Below, one piece after another: positions 1-9,113 of a stretch of DNA of 64,000 bases. The stretch is from Gloeomargarita sp. SKYG116. GTDB taxonomy: Bacteria; Cyanobacteriota; Cyanobacteriia; Gloeomargaritales; Gloeomargaritaceae. The stretch lies in contig JANWVM010000005.1 in assembly GCA_025056115.1 (NCBI GenBank), positions 1 through 64,000 on the forward strand, written 5' to 3'. Under the pieces are notes generated by a model, which was given only the letters and a program-made list of their open reading frames with translations, did no database searches and had not been told where the DNA came from. Both the position numbers and the translations under genes were made by a program. Numbering within the stretch: position 1 is the stretch's first letter; each line of letters opens with the position of its first letter.

Positions 1-1
1 T

Positions 2-1240
2 ACGCTCGATGGGCGGGACCCGGTCGAGGCGCTGTTGATTCGTTTGATTGATACACCCCCGTTTCAACGCCTGCGCCGGTTGCGCCAGTTGGGGGCGGCC
101 AGTTTTACGTTTCATGGGGCGGAAGGGTCGCGGTTTACCCATTCGCTGGGGGTGATGTGGGTGGCGCGCCGTGTGTTTGACCGGTTGCAAAATCATTACC
201 CAGAATTAAAACCCCATCGGGCGGTGGTATTGGTAGCGGCGTTGTTTCACGATTTGGGTCATGGCCCCTACAGTCACACCGGCGAAGAAATGTTCCATTA
301 TCACCATGAACATTGGACGCAAAAAATTCTGGAACAGGACCCCAGCATTCGTTCGCTTTTAGATGGGTTTGACTCCGAATTGATGCCGAAGGTTTTGCAA
401 GTTTATCAACAGGTCTATCCCCTAAAGTTTGTGGGGCAATGGGTGTCGGGACAACTAGACTGCGACCGGTTGGATTATCTGATGCGGGATAGTTATCTGA
501 CTGGGGCAGCCTACGGGCGGTTGGATTTAGACCGGATTCTGGCGGCGATTGATTACGACCCCGATAGCGGCGGGTTAGTCGTGCATCGCAAGGGGCTGGC
601 GGCGATTGAACATTACCTGGTGGTGCGCTATTTCATGTATGCCCAGGTGTACAGCCATCGCAAAAATGTGGCGGCCACGTGGATGCTCTGCCGGTTGATA
701 GAGCGCGCCAAACAAGACCCCCAAGTGCTCTTTTGTGACTCAACAATGCACCGCTGGCTAACTCAACCCATCGAGGCGCTCGAACTCCCGGATTATTTAG
801 CCGCCGATGATGACGTCGTGAACTATCACCTTCATCGCTGGACAGAGGCACCGGACCCGGTGATTGCGGATTTGTGCCGGCGATTTTTGCAGCGCGATTT
901 GTTCAAAGCGACGGAGGTGACCCGCTGGAGTGAGGCGCAACAGCAGGAGTTGCTGGCGGCTATTCAACAGGCGGTCCGACAAAAGGGCTGGGATGAACAC
1001 TATTACTGTGGGTTGCACCGCCGTTCCATTCGCGGTTACACGCTGTATCAAAAGGGTATCCTGATGCAGACGGATGAGGGTCTGCGGGAGATTAACGAGC
1101 TGTCGCCGCTGGTGCAATCCTTGAGTCATCCCCACACCCGCGCTTGGTTGATCTATCCCCGTGACGTGACGGAACAGGTGATGAACTGGGTGCAGCGCCA
1201 CGCCACGGTTCCCGAGGCAACAAATAGGCGAAGTTTTTAG
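2..1240 (+). CDS. HD-domain phosphohydrolase, 5' end outside window
   Basis: Predicted metal-dependent HD-superfamily hydrolase of the dGTPase-like/SAMHD1-like group. The N-terminal motif RLIDTPPFQRLRRLRQLG, the histidine in THSLGVMWVA, the HD pair in LFHDLGHGPYSHTGE and the aspartate in LDCDRLDYLMRDS are the usual metal-site elements. The reading frame is open back to base 2 (TLDGRDPVEALLIR), which matches the family's usual lead-in, so the TTG at 35 is internal and the true start lies upstream of the window. About 410 residues are visible. Substrate is unknown; dNTP hydrolysis is only a family-based guess. It ends 33 bp before upp on the same strand. Confidence 0.85.
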   Translation, partial: TLDGRDPVEALLIRLIDTPPFQRLRRLRQLGAASFTFHGAEGSRFTHSLGVMWVARRVFDRLQNHYPELKPHRAVVLVAALFHDLGHGPYSHTGEEMFHYHHEHWTQKILEQDPSIRSLLDGFDSELMPKVLQVYQQVYPLKFVGQWVSGQLDCDRLDYLMRDSYLTGAAYGRLDLDRILAAIDYDPDSGGLVVHRKGLAAIEHYLVVRYFMYAQVYSHRKNVAATWMLCRLIERAKQDPQVLFCDSTMHRWLTQPIEALELPDYLAADDDVVNYHLHRWTEAPDPVIADLCRRFLQRDLFKATEVTRWSEAQQQELLAAIQQAVRQKGWDEHYYCGLHRRSIRGYTLYQKGILMQTDEGLREINELSPLVQSLSHPHTRAWLIYPRDVTEQVMNWVQRHATVPEATNRRSF

Positions 1241-1273
1241 GGGATAATTGGTTAGGGTTTTCTGGATGGGCTA

Positions 1274-1930
1274 GTGACGCTCCAAGGAACGGTTTATGTG
1301 CCCCCGCATCCATTGATCCAGCACTGGTTGGGGGTGGTGCGGGATAAACAAACGCCGAATGCCCTGTTTCGCCCGGCGCTGGTGGAATTGGGACGCTGGT
1401 TGACCTATGAGGCCATCCGGCGGGATTGGTTGCCGTTGACGACCACAACGGTGGAAACCCCCCTGGCCCCTGCGACAGCGCAATTTGTGGACCCGACCGT
1501 GCCGCTAGTTTTGGTGCCGATTCTGCGGGCGGGCTTGACCTTGCTGGAGGGGAGCCAGAACCTGTTGCCCCTGGCGCGGGTGTACCACTTTGGAGTGATG
1601 CGCAACGAACATACCCTCGAACCGATGGTCTATCTCAACACCTTACCAGCGCAATTCGACCCCCAGACACGGGTGCTGGTGCTGGACCCGATGCTGGCGA
1701 CGGGTGGGACAGCCATGACAGCATTGACAGCCTTGGTGGAACGGGGCGCCCAACCGGCCTACATTCGCCTGGTTTCGGTCATTGCCGCGCCGCCAGCTTT
1801 GCAAAAAATTACGAGCCATTACCCCCAGGTGCAAATTTACACCGCTGGCATTGACCCCGAACTCAATGACGTCGGTTTTATCGTGCCTGGCTTGGGAGAT
1901 GCCGGTGACCGGAGCTTCGGGACGGGGTAA
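1274..1930 (+). CDS. upp: Uracil phosphoribosyltransferase
   Basis: Salvages uracil to UMP with PRPP in the cytosol. 218 residues, normal for the family. The PRPP-binding loop appears as VLVLDPMLATGGTA, the LVPILRAGL segment lies near the middle, and the uracil-binding C-terminal segment reads YTAGIDPELNDVGFIVPGLGDAGDR. The start is GTG at 1274, giving MTLQGTVYVPPHPLI, the expected N-terminus. It lies between an HD hydrolase and a small membrane protein gene, all on the plus strand, and could be cotranscribed with them. Confidence 0.95.
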   Translation: MTLQGTVYVPPHPLIQHWLGVVRDKQTPNALFRPALVELGRWLTYEAIRRDWLPLTTTTVETPLAPATAQFVDPTVPLVLVPILRAGLTLLEGSQNLLPLARVYHFGVMRNEHTLEPMVYLNTLPAQFDPQTRVLVLDPMLATGGTAMTALTALVERGAQPAYIRLVSVIAAPPALQKITSHYPQVQIYTAGIDPELNDVGFIVPGLGDAGDRSFGTG

Positions 1931-1952
1931 ACTGGGAACAGGACTGGGAGAA

Positions 1953-2243
1953 ATGTCCATGGAATCGCGAGGGGATGGTTTTGGCAAGGGCTTGCTGCTG
2001 GGGACGCTGTTTGGCGGTGTCATTGGCGGCGTCCTAGGGGTGATCATTGCCAATCGGTTAACGGCGCAATCCCGACCCCAACCTGTGAAAGCAGCCGGCA
2101 ATAGTAACAACCTGCGCCAGAACCTAGAGGAAAAAATTAACCAGTTAAACGAAACAATTGACCAGGTGCGCGACCAACTGGCCCAGGCGAGTGCTGCCGC
2201 AAGTGAACCTGTCCCCGAACCCAGCGGGCGAGAATCTCCATGA
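1953..2243 (+). CDS. Small membrane-anchored protein, cyanobacterial, unknown function
   Basis: 96-residue protein with one glycine-rich hydrophobic segment near the N-terminus ([20 protein letters not shown]) followed by a polar helix likely to form a coiled coil ([24 protein letters not shown]) and a Ser/Pro/Glu-rich tail. The ATG at 1953 was preferred because a GGGAG ribosome site sits just upstream; the frame is open further upstream into upp, but that reading does not look like protein. The stop codon overlaps the ATG of aroA (ATGA), indicating translational coupling. The layout resembles YtxH-like small proteins; no function can be assigned. Confidence 0.7.
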   Translation: MSMESRGDGFGKGLLLGTLFGGVIGGVLGVIIANRLTAQSRPQPVKAAGNSNNLRQNLEEKINQLNETIDQVRDQLAQASAAASEPVPEPSGRESP

Positions 2244-3568
2244 CGGTCGAGCGCTCGCTGCTGGCGTTTACTGCTGACGGCGTTCTCCTGCAACCCCCAC
2301 CGGACTTCACCTTGCGGGGAACGGTGCAAGTGCCAGGCGATAAGTCCATTTCCCATCGCGCCTTGATCATTGGCTGCTTAGCCCAGGGGACCACCGTCAT
2401 TGAAGGGATATTGCCTGCTGCCGACCCCCAGAGTACGGCCCAGTGTTTACGGGCGTTGGGGCATCGGATTTCGCCGCTCAATCCCCAGCGAGTGGAGGTG
2501 ACGCCGGGAGCCTGGCAAGAACCGGACCAGGTGCTGGACTGCGGCAATTCCGGGACCACGATGCGCTTGCTGGCGGGCGTGCTGGCGGGACGGATAGAGC
2601 AATTTTTCGTGCTCACAGGGGATGCGTCGCTGCGGAGCCGGCCCATGCAACGGGTGGTTACGCCGTTACGCCAGATGGGTGCGGTGATGGATGGCCGTCA
2701 GAATGGGACGCGGGCGCCTTTGGCGATTCGGGGACAGCGGTTGCAGGCGATTGACTACGAAAGCCCGGTGGCGTCAGCCCAAGTGAAATCAGCGATTTTG
2801 CTGGCGGGATTAACGTGTGCGGGCGTGACCCAGGTGCGCGAACCCTACCCATCGCGGGACCACACGGAACGAATGCTGAAAGCCTTTGGGGCCGACATCG
2901 CCTGGGAAAACGGCGTGGTGGAACTGCAGGGGGGTGCCACGTTGCATGGTCAACGGGTAGTGGTGCCAGGGGACATGAGTTCCGCAGCGTTCTGGCTGGT
3001 GGCGGGCGCCATTACCCCCGGTGCAGACATTGTGATGACCAATGTAGGTGTTAATCCCAGCCGCACCGGTGTCTTGGAAGTTCTGGAGGCGATGGGAGCG
3101 CGGATTGAATGGCTGAACCAGCGGGAGGTAGCGGGCGAACCCTTAGCCGATATCCGGGTGCAACACAGCGCGCTCCGGGGGGTGACCATTGGCGGCGCGT
3201 TGATTCCCCGCTTGATTGATGAGATTCCCATTTTGACCGTGGCGGCGACCTTTGCCCAAGGGAAGACGGTGATCCGGGATGCGGCGGAACTGCGGGTGAA
3301 AGAGAGCGACCGGCTGACTGCGATGGCAACCCAATTGACCCGGATGGGCGTGCAGGTAGAAGAATACCCAGATGGTTTGACCATCTACGGGACCGACAAA
3401 CCGCTGGTGGGCGCGGATTTGCATACCTACGACGACCACCGGATTGCCATGGCCTTGGCGATTGCGGCGTTAAACGCGCAGGGCAGCTCTCGTTTAGCGC
3501 CCGCCGATTGTGTGCGGATTTCCTATCCCGAATTCTGGGAGACGTTGCAGCAGCTCTATCACGGTTAA
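2240..3568 (+). CDS. aroA: 3-phosphoshikimate 1-carboxyvinyltransferase (EPSP synthase)
   Basis: Catalyses the sixth shikimate-pathway step, joining shikimate-3-phosphate and PEP to make EPSP. 442 residues. Signature regions are [14 protein letters not shown] near the N-terminus, [15 protein letters not shown], the arginine in [15 protein letters not shown], and [14 protein letters not shown] near the C-terminus. The start ATG overlaps the stop of the preceding small membrane protein gene. The TAA overlaps the stop of the convergent kinase gene by four bases, so the two converge with no intergenic space. Confidence 0.97.
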   Translation: MTVERSLLAFTADGVLLQPPPDFTLRGTVQVPGDKSISHRALIIGCLAQGTTVIEGILPAADPQSTAQCLRALGHRISPLNPQRVEVTPGAWQEPDQVLDCGNSGTTMRLLAGVLAGRIEQFFVLTGDASLRSRPMQRVVTPLRQMGAVMDGRQNGTRAPLAIRGQRLQAIDYESPVASAQVKSAILLAGLTCAGVTQVREPYPSRDHTERMLKAFGADIAWENGVVELQGGATLHGQRVVVPGDMSSAAFWLVAGAITPGADIVMTNVGVNPSRTGVLEVLEAMGARIEWLNQREVAGEPLADIRVQHSALRGVTIGGALIPRLIDEIPILTVAATFAQGKTVIRDAAELRVKESDRLTAMATQLTRMGVQVEEYPDGLTIYGTDKPLVGADLHTYDDHRIAMALAIAALNAQGSSRLAPADCVRISYPEFWETLQQLYHG

Positions 3569-4827
3569 TCCTTTGGCCCCAGCAGCAGGAACTCCAATTT
3601 ATTCAAGTCCCTGAGAGCGTCGGCGGCGGACGGATACCGGTCTTGGGGATAATAGCGGGTCATGGCTTGCAAGATGTTCAATAAATGACCGTTTTGGGGG
3701 GTGCGCCAGGGGGTCAAATCCAGTTCGCCGCTGTGAACATCCCAGGGTAAAGCCGTTGGGGGGATGCTGGTCAGGGCTTGCAGCGCTACCATGCCCAACG
3801 CATACAGGTCGCTGTTGAATTCGGGGTAGCCCATGAGTTGTTCAATGGGTGCATACCCCCGCGTGCCAATCGAGACGCTGGCGGCATAGGGATCAGGTTG
3901 GGGCGACATTTCTTTCACCGCGCCAAAATCTATCAAAAAATAGTGGTCGCTTGCTGCTTCGTAGATGATGTTATCGGGTTTGATGTCGCGATGAATGACC
4001 GAGTGCCGGTGCATAAATTTCAGGATTTTGAGTAGATTTTTCACTAGGCCAAATACGGCTGGGACAGGCCAAGGCTTGCCATCGGCGAAACGTTCTCGCA
4101 ACGACGGCCCGGCGATGAATTCTTCCACCAGATAAAAGTCCCCATCCTGTTCAAAATAGGCCAACAGGCGGGGAATGTGTTTGTAATGGCCTAGATTTTC
4201 CAGCACTCGAGCTTCCCGTTGAAACAATTGGCGGGTGCGCCGCAGTTTTTCGGGTTCCGTCAGAGGCACAGAGAGCAATTTTTTGACGACACACAGGGGC
4301 TTACCGGGCCGGTGCCAGTCCTGAGCGAGATACGTGCGCCCAAATCCGCCTTCCCCCAGCGGTCGCAGAATCTCGTAACGTCCCCCCAGGTGCGATGCCA
4401 ATGTAGGCTTTGTCGCCTGGATACTCCGCACTGTCGCCAGTTGCGCCGCCACCCGAGCTGCTACCACCGGTAAATCCAGGGGTTTGGTGATGTAGTCATT
4501 CGCGCCCGCTTGCAGGGCAGTCACGACATCGGCGCTTGCTGCCCGACCCGTCACCATAATCACCGGTAGGACGCCTGGCGGGTGGGTTTAGCGAATCACT
4601 TTCAGCAAGTCCAGCCCCGTCATCCCTGGCAATAGCCAATCCAGCAACACCAAATCCCACCAGTCGCTTTGCAACAACTGGAGCGCTGTTTCGGGTTCAC
4701 TGGCCGTTGCGACGCGGTAGTTGCCCTGCTGGCTGAGGAACCGTTGCAAGAGCTTGCGCATCAGGGGGTCGTCATCTACGACCAGCAGCGACGCCGACGT
4801 GCCCACATCCGTTTTCTCGTCTTCCAT
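3565..4827 (-). pseudogene. Receiver-Ser/Thr kinase hybrid interrupted by an in-frame TAA
   Basis: Two open pieces lie in the same minus-strand frame and are separated by one TAA (4588-4590). The first piece (ATG 4827, with GGAG upstream) holds the front of a CheY-like receiver: acidic pair LLVVDDDP and phospho-acceptor LVLLDWLLPGMTGL. After the stop the same domain resumes (PVIMVTGRA, YITKPLD) and leads into a complete Hanks-type kinase with GEGGFGRTYLAQ, the VVKKL lysine, HRDIKPDN and IDFGAVKE. Restoring one codon would give about 420 residues. Possible explanations are a nonsense mutation, read-through, a sequencing error, or reinitiation at GTG 4563 giving a kinase with a truncated receiver. 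The kinase part shows no decay, which argues for a recent event or an artefact. Confidence 0.8.
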
Positions 4828-4898
4828 TACCAAACACTCCGACCCCCCACCGCTTATCTTAAAGGGTTGCAGCGGCGAGAAAGTCAACCCCCGTTAGG

Positions 4899-5570
4899 AT
4901 GGAATTGACGGTGGTGTTGCGAGCAGCGATGAATTGGGCCAGCGTGGTGCGCCAGGTCAAAACGGCTGCGTCGCCGGGGGCTTTGGTGGCGGCGGTGCAA
5001 CGGGTCGCTGAATGGCCGGAGCCGTCCCAGGCGATTCCTTTGTTGATCGAGGTGCTGGGGTACAACAACCCGGCGGCGGCGCAGGTGGCCATCGCCAGTT
5101 TGCAGCGCTGGGGACGACAGGCGGTACCCGACTTGCTGACACGGTTGGATGGTTACAACTATGGAGCCAGAGCTTATGCCGTGCGGGTCCTGGCGCACAT
5201 TGGCGACCCCCGCGCTTTAGAGGTCTTGGAACAGGCGGCGCGCTACGACTTTGCTCCGAGTGTGCGGCGGGCGGCGATTCGGGGTTTGGGCAACATACAG
5301 TGGCAGGAACTGGCAACGCCGGAACCCTTGCAGGAACGGGTGGCCCAGGCGCTCCGGGATTTGAGTGGCGATGGCGATTGGGGAATTCGCTATGCCGTGA
5401 TTGTCGCCTGGGAATTGTGGCACCAGCGGGGGTTGCCGGGCTTTTTGCAGCCACAGATGGACGCTTTACTCCAGCAGCTAGCCCAAGATGAGGACCGGGT
5501 TGTCCAAGCGCGCGCCCAGTGGGTTCTGCAAAGGTCTGATAAGTACGTTACCATGCCAAAAGAAGTCTGA
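4899..5570 (+). CDS. HEAT-repeat protein, CpcF-like phycocyanobilin lyase subunit
   Basis: 223 residues made of HEAT/PBS-lyase repeats. The central stretch with YNYGARAYAVRVLAHIGDPR followed by FAPSVRRAAIRGLGNI resembles CpcF, the partner of CpcE in attaching phycocyanobilin to the phycocyanin alpha subunit. No cpcE and no cpcBA genes are adjacent, so the assignment rests on sequence character only; another E/F-type lyase or a general HEAT protein is possible. Start is uncertain between ATG 4899 and ATG 4929 (MNWASVVRQV), and neither has a strong ribosome site. It is followed 12 bp later by the Mrp gene. Confidence 0.6.
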   Translation: MELTVVLRAAMNWASVVRQVKTAASPGALVAAVQRVAEWPEPSQAIPLLIEVLGYNNPAAAQVAIASLQRWGRQAVPDLLTRLDGYNYGARAYAVRVLAHIGDPRALEVLEQAARYDFAPSVRRAAIRGLGNIQWQELATPEPLQERVAQALRDLSGDGDWGIRYAVIVAWELWHQRGLPGFLQPQMDALLQQLAQDEDRVVQARAQWVLQRSDKYVTMPKEV

Positions 5571-5582
5571 GAGAGGCCAGCC

Positions 5583-6650
5583 ATGAGCGTGACGCCCCAG
5601 CAGGTGTTGGAAGTCTTGCGCCCCGTCAAGGACCCGGAACTCCAACGCAGCCTGGTGGAATTGAACATGATCCGGCGCGTGCAAGTGGAAAACGGGCGGG
5701 TGTCGTTCAATCTGGTGCTGACCACGCCGGCCTGTCCCCTGCGGCAAATGATCGAAGAGGACTGTCGCCAAGCTGTGTTGCAGTTGCCTGGGGTCGAACA
5801 AGTCGAAATTGTCACCACGGCGGAAACGCCCCAGCAGAAATCCCTGCCCCAGCGGCAACAGATTCCCGGCGTGCGCAACATCATTGCGGTCGCCAGCGGC
5901 AAAGGAGGTGTGGGCAAGAGCACCGTAGCAGTCAATCTGGCGGTGGCCTTGGCCCAGGCGGGCGCGCGGGTGGGGTTGCTCGATGCGGACATCTACGGCC
6001 CCAACGACCCGATGATGCTTGGCGTCAGTCACCAGCGCTTGGTCGTCGCCGACAGTCCCCAGGGGGAAGTGCTGACTCCAGCGGAAAACTACGGCGTCAA
6101 GCTTGTGTCCATGGCATTTTTGCTGACCCCCAGTCAACCGGTGATTTGGCGCGGCCCCATGCTCAACGGCGTGATCCGGCAATTTCTCTACCAGGTACAG
6201 TGGGGCGAATTGGATTACCTGCTGGTGGACTTGCCGCCCGGAACCGGTGATGCTCAGTTAACCCTCGCCCAAGCAGTTCCGATGGCTGGTGCCGTGATTG
6301 TGACTACCCCCCAAAAGGTAGCGGTGGCCGACGCGCGCCGGGGGCTGGAAATGTTCCGTCAACTAGGCGTGCCGGTGCTAGGCGTCATCGAAAACATGAG
6401 CTATTTCATTCCCCCAGATGCGCCCGAAAAACGCTATACCATTTTTGGCGAAGGCGGCGGCGTCCAGTTGGCAGAAACCCTGGGCGTGCCGTTGCTCGGG
6501 CAAGTCCCGCTGGAATTGCCGGTGCAGTGGGGGGGCGATAGCGGTCAACCGGTGGTGGTAGCGCACCCGGAATTGGCGTCGGCTAAGGTGTTTCGGGAAA
6601 TTGCCGGCAAAGTTGCGGCGCGGGTGTCGGTATTGGCATTAGGGGCGTGA
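5583..6650 (+). CDS. mrp: Mrp/ApbC-family Fe-S cluster carrier ATPase
   Basis: 355 residues. The N-terminal MIP18-like domain (about 1-85, with TPACPLRQM) is followed by a P-loop NTPase with the deviant Walker A motif SGKGGVGKST near residue 105, then DADIYGPNDP and VDLPPGTGDAQLT. These are hallmarks of Mrp/NBP35-type scaffolds that bind and deliver Fe-S clusters in the cytosol. The C-terminal CxxC found in many homologues is absent: after ENMSYF comes IPPDAPEKRY, as I recall for cyanobacterial Mrp proteins. The stop overlaps the ATG of the next gene (TGATG). Confidence 0.9.
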   Translation: MSVTPQQVLEVLRPVKDPELQRSLVELNMIRRVQVENGRVSFNLVLTTPACPLRQMIEEDCRQAVLQLPGVEQVEIVTTAETPQQKSLPQRQQIPGVRNIIAVASGKGGVGKSTVAVNLAVALAQAGARVGLLDADIYGPNDPMMLGVSHQRLVVADSPQGEVLTPAENYGVKLVSMAFLLTPSQPVIWRGPMLNGVIRQFLYQVQWGELDYLLVDLPPGTGDAQLTLAQAVPMAGAVIVTTPQKVAVADARRGLEMFRQLGVPVLGVIENMSYFIPPDAPEKRYTIFGEGGGVQLAETLGVPLLGQVPLELPVQWGGDSGQPVVVAHPELASAKVFREIAGKVAARVSVLALGA

Positions 6651-7042
6651 TGGCAAGGGGATGGGGGTTGGGTTTAGGGCTGCTCATGGGATTGAGCCTG
6701 TTCCCGGCCTACGCCCAACCGCAGCGTGTTCAATTCCCAGCCGGCGCTTCGTCCACGACCCTGCAGGCAACCGTACGGGGTTATCAGGTGGCGGAATACG
6801 TCCTGCGAGCCAGAGCGGGGCAGGTCATGTCCGTCCAGGTCGTTTCCACCAATCCCCATGTAGTTTTCTCCATGTTTGACCAGGAGGGCCGCCACTTCCC
6901 TGGTTCTCCCGCCGAAACCACCCAATGGCGCGGTCGTCTCCCCAGCTCTGGGGACTATGTGATCGTTGCCGGTCTCACCCGGGCAGCAGCCCGCCGTACC
7001 TCTCAACCCGTGCGTTTGACACTTCACGTCACTATCCGCTGA
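6650..7042 (+). CDS. Small exported protein of unknown function
   Basis: About 130 residues with a signal peptide (hydrophobic GLGLGLLMGLSLFPAYA, probable cleavage after AYA). The mature part is beta-rich, ending in PSSGDYVIVAGLTR and a strand-like tail RLTLHVTIR, reminiscent of small periplasmic or cell-wall proteins. ATG 6650 overlaps the mrp stop (TGATG), so translation is probably coupled; GTG at 6647 is an alternative start. Function is unknown. Confidence 0.7.
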   Translation: MARGWGLGLGLLMGLSLFPAYAQPQRVQFPAGASSTTLQATVRGYQVAEYVLRARAGQVMSVQVVSTNPHVVFSMFDQEGRHFPGSPAETTQWRGRLPSSGDYVIVAGLTRAAARRTSQPVRLTLHVTIR

Positions 7043-7061
7043 ACCAAGGCATTCCGGCCCC

Positions 7062-7168
7062 TATAGCTGTAGCTAAAGTTCAACCACCGTAGGTTTCAGA
7101 GAGGAGAGAGAACCATCAACGGGGCTGCGTCCTGGTACCCAAGAGATGACAAAGATGGCTTAGCTATG
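7062..7168 (+). repeat. Dispersed ~105-bp TIR element, copy A
   Basis: Begins with TATAGCTGTAGCTAAAG and ends with GATGGCTTAGCTATGG, imperfect inverted termini. The interior has a purine-rich run (GAGAGGAGAGAG) followed by GGGGCTGCGTCCTGG and ACCCAAG. The same order of blocks occurs in copies at 16717 and 16908. It sits between convergent genes and has no coding capacity. The remaining bases of this gap (7169-7225) hold nothing I recognise. Confidence 0.65.
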
Positions 7169-7225
7169 GCTTGCCAGCGTAGGTTAGTTGAGCGTAGTAC
7201 ATACGGAATAAATGTAAAAATCCTG

Positions 7226-8065
7226 TTACTCCCCCATAAACCGTTTCAAACGGGGTTCAGCGAGCAAAGGTTTGGTGGCAGCAATTAAACGTGGCCCCCA
7301 CAAGTTTTCAATCAAAAAAGGAACTTTCGCATAGCGCCGGTCAATGGTAAAGGCCTGTTCCGCCATCTGAATTGCCTTTTGTTTTTGCCCCTGTATGTAG
7401 TGCAAAACCGCCAGGGCCAAAATCGGTTCTGCTGCTTTGGGGTCAATGGCTACGGAGGCTTGCCAGTTCCGCCTGGCCCCTTCCCGGTCGCCCATTTCAA
7501 ATTGCACCAGCCCAATGTTATTGATGGCCGGCCAGAATTTTTTATCAATGGCAATGGCCTTTTGATAGTAGGCAATCGCCTGGGAATACTGATTCATTTT
7601 CAAAAACGTATTGCCCAGATTAAACAACCCTTCCACGTGATCTGGTTTAATGGCCAATCCCGCCTGTAAATACCGCATCGCCTGGGGATAGTTTTCTTGG
7701 CGAAACGCCAGCGACCCCAAGGTGAATAAAATGACAGGGTTATCGGGCGCTAGTTTATGTGCTTCCTGAAGGGCGCTGCTCGCCATCTTCACATCGTCTT
7801 GCCGCAGATACAGTTGCGCCAGGATGACCCAGGGTTCAAAACGATTCGGCGCTAATTGTGTCGCTAACCGCGCATTGGCAATCGCCCGTTTGGGTTCGAT
7901 GACCTGTACTTCGCTCAAAATGCCTACTTCCCGCGCCAATTCGACGCCTTGCGCTTCTAACTGTTCCGAACGCAACTCCGGCACATAGGGCACAATTGCC
8001 CCTACCGGCATCGCTCCTGCCAAAACTCCAAACCCAACGAGCCAAGCCCAAACCCATTTACGCAT
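7226..8065 (-). CDS. Exported TPR-repeat protein
   Basis: 279 residues with an N-terminal signal sequence (KWVWAWLVGFGVLAGAMPVGA) and at least five tandem tetratricopeptide repeats, for example NPVILFTLGSLAFRQENYPQ, VEGLFNLGNTFLKMNQYSQ and WPAINNIGLVQFEMGDREG. TPR arrays bind protein partners, probably at the thylakoid or periplasmic face here. Closely similar single-copy TPR proteins are common in cyanobacteria. No specific role can be given. It is transcribed convergently to the preceding genes and followed by nothing but a repeat element. Confidence 0.75.
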   Translation of the reverse strand: MRKWVWAWLVGFGVLAGAMPVGAIVPYVPELRSEQLEAQGVELAREVGILSEVQVIEPKRAIANARLATQLAPNRFEPWVILAQLYLRQDDVKMASSALQEAHKLAPDNPVILFTLGSLAFRQENYPQAMRYLQAGLAIKPDHVEGLFNLGNTFLKMNQYSQAIAYYQKAIAIDKKFWPAINNIGLVQFEMGDREGARRNWQASVAIDPKAAEPILALAVLHYIQGQKQKAIQMAEQAFTIDRRYAKVPFLIENLWGPRLIAATKPLLAEPRLKRFMGE

Positions 8066-8103
8066 CGTTCTATCTCCTGGTTCCCATCCATTGTAGTCAG
8101 TAA

Positions 8104-9096
8104 CTAAAACTGGGTCAAAAACCGCAGGTCACTGGTGTAAAAGCGGCGAATGTCATCAATTTCATGAAAGATCATCGCCAGCCGTTCAATCCCCAGCCCG
8201 GCGGCAAAACCGGAGTACTTCTCGGGGTCATAGCCAACGGCTTTCAGTACATTGGGATGCACCATGCCGCAGCCGAGCACTTCCAACCACCGGCCCCGCC
8301 ACTGCAAATCCACTTCCGCCGATGGCTCCGTAAACGGGAAATAACTGGCCCGGAACCGCACCGGCACGTCTTCCCCAAACAACGCTCGCACAAAGGTCAC
8401 CAGCGTCCCTTTCAAGTCGGTGAACTTCAACCCCGGTTCCACGGCGAGAATTTCAATCTGGTGAAACATGGCTGAATGAGTAGCATCCACGGCATCCCGC
8501 CGATAAACGCGCCCAGGCACCACAATCCGCACTGGGGGCTGGTGGGCTTCCATGTAACGAATTTGCACCGTGGACGTATGGGTGCGCAGCAAGCGGCCAT
8601 CGGGTAAATAGTAGGTGTCCTGCATATCCCGCGCCGGGTGGTCTGGGAGAAAATTCAAGGCAGCAAAGTTGTAATAATCCGTCTCGATTTCTGGCCCCTG
8701 CGCCACTTGATAACCCAACCCCACAAAAATATCCAAGATGCGCTGCATCATTTGCTGGAGCGGATGGGCGTGCCCCGGCGGATACCCCAGCCCTGGCATG
8801 GTCACATCGAGCGTTTCCGCCGCAATGCGAGCCTCTAATTCTGCTGCTTGCACCTGCGCGATACGTTGGGCCAGCGCTTCCTGCAGTCGGTCTTTCACCT
8901 GGTTGGCCAGCGCCCCGATGTGCGGTCGTTCGGCTGGCGGCAGTTGCCCCATGCCCCGCAACACTTGCGATAGCTCCCCCTTCTTGCCCAGGTAATCCAC
9001 GCGCAACTGTTCCAGCGCCGCTAGGGACGTCGCCGCCGCAATCGCCGCCAAACCCTGGGCTTCCAATTCCTGCAACGCTTGGGCCAAATCCGCCAT
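8104..9096 (-). CDS. pheS: Phenylalanine-tRNA ligase alpha subunit
   Basis: Charges tRNA-Phe as part of the PheS2-PheT2 heterotetramer. 330 residues, standard size. An N-terminal coiled-coil arm (residues 1-85) precedes the class II catalytic core: motif 1 region with [24 protein letters not shown], motif 2 [23 protein letters not shown], motif 3 [21 protein letters not shown] 9096 was chosen because AGGAGAACG lies just upstream; the frame stays open 150 bases further, but that part overlaps the neighbour and looks non-coding. pheT is not adjacent. Confidence 0.96.
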   Translation of the reverse strand: MADLAQALQELEAQGLAAIAAATSLAALEQLRVDYLGKKGELSQVLRGMGQLPPAERPHIGALANQVKDRLQEALAQRIAQVQAAELEARIAAETLDVTMPGLGYPPGHAHPLQQMMQRILDIFVGLGYQVAQGPEIETDYYNFAALNFLPDHPARDMQDTYYLPDGRLLRTHTSTVQIRYMEAHQPPVRIVVPGRVYRRDAVDATHSAMFHQIEILAVEPGLKFTDLKGTLVTFVRALFGEDVPVRFRASYFPFTEPSAEVDLQWRGRWLEVLGCGMVHPNVLKAVGYDPEKYSGFAAGLGIERLAMIFHEIDDIRRFYTSDLRFLTQF

Positions 9097-9113
9097 CAAT
9101 CGTTCTCCTGCGT

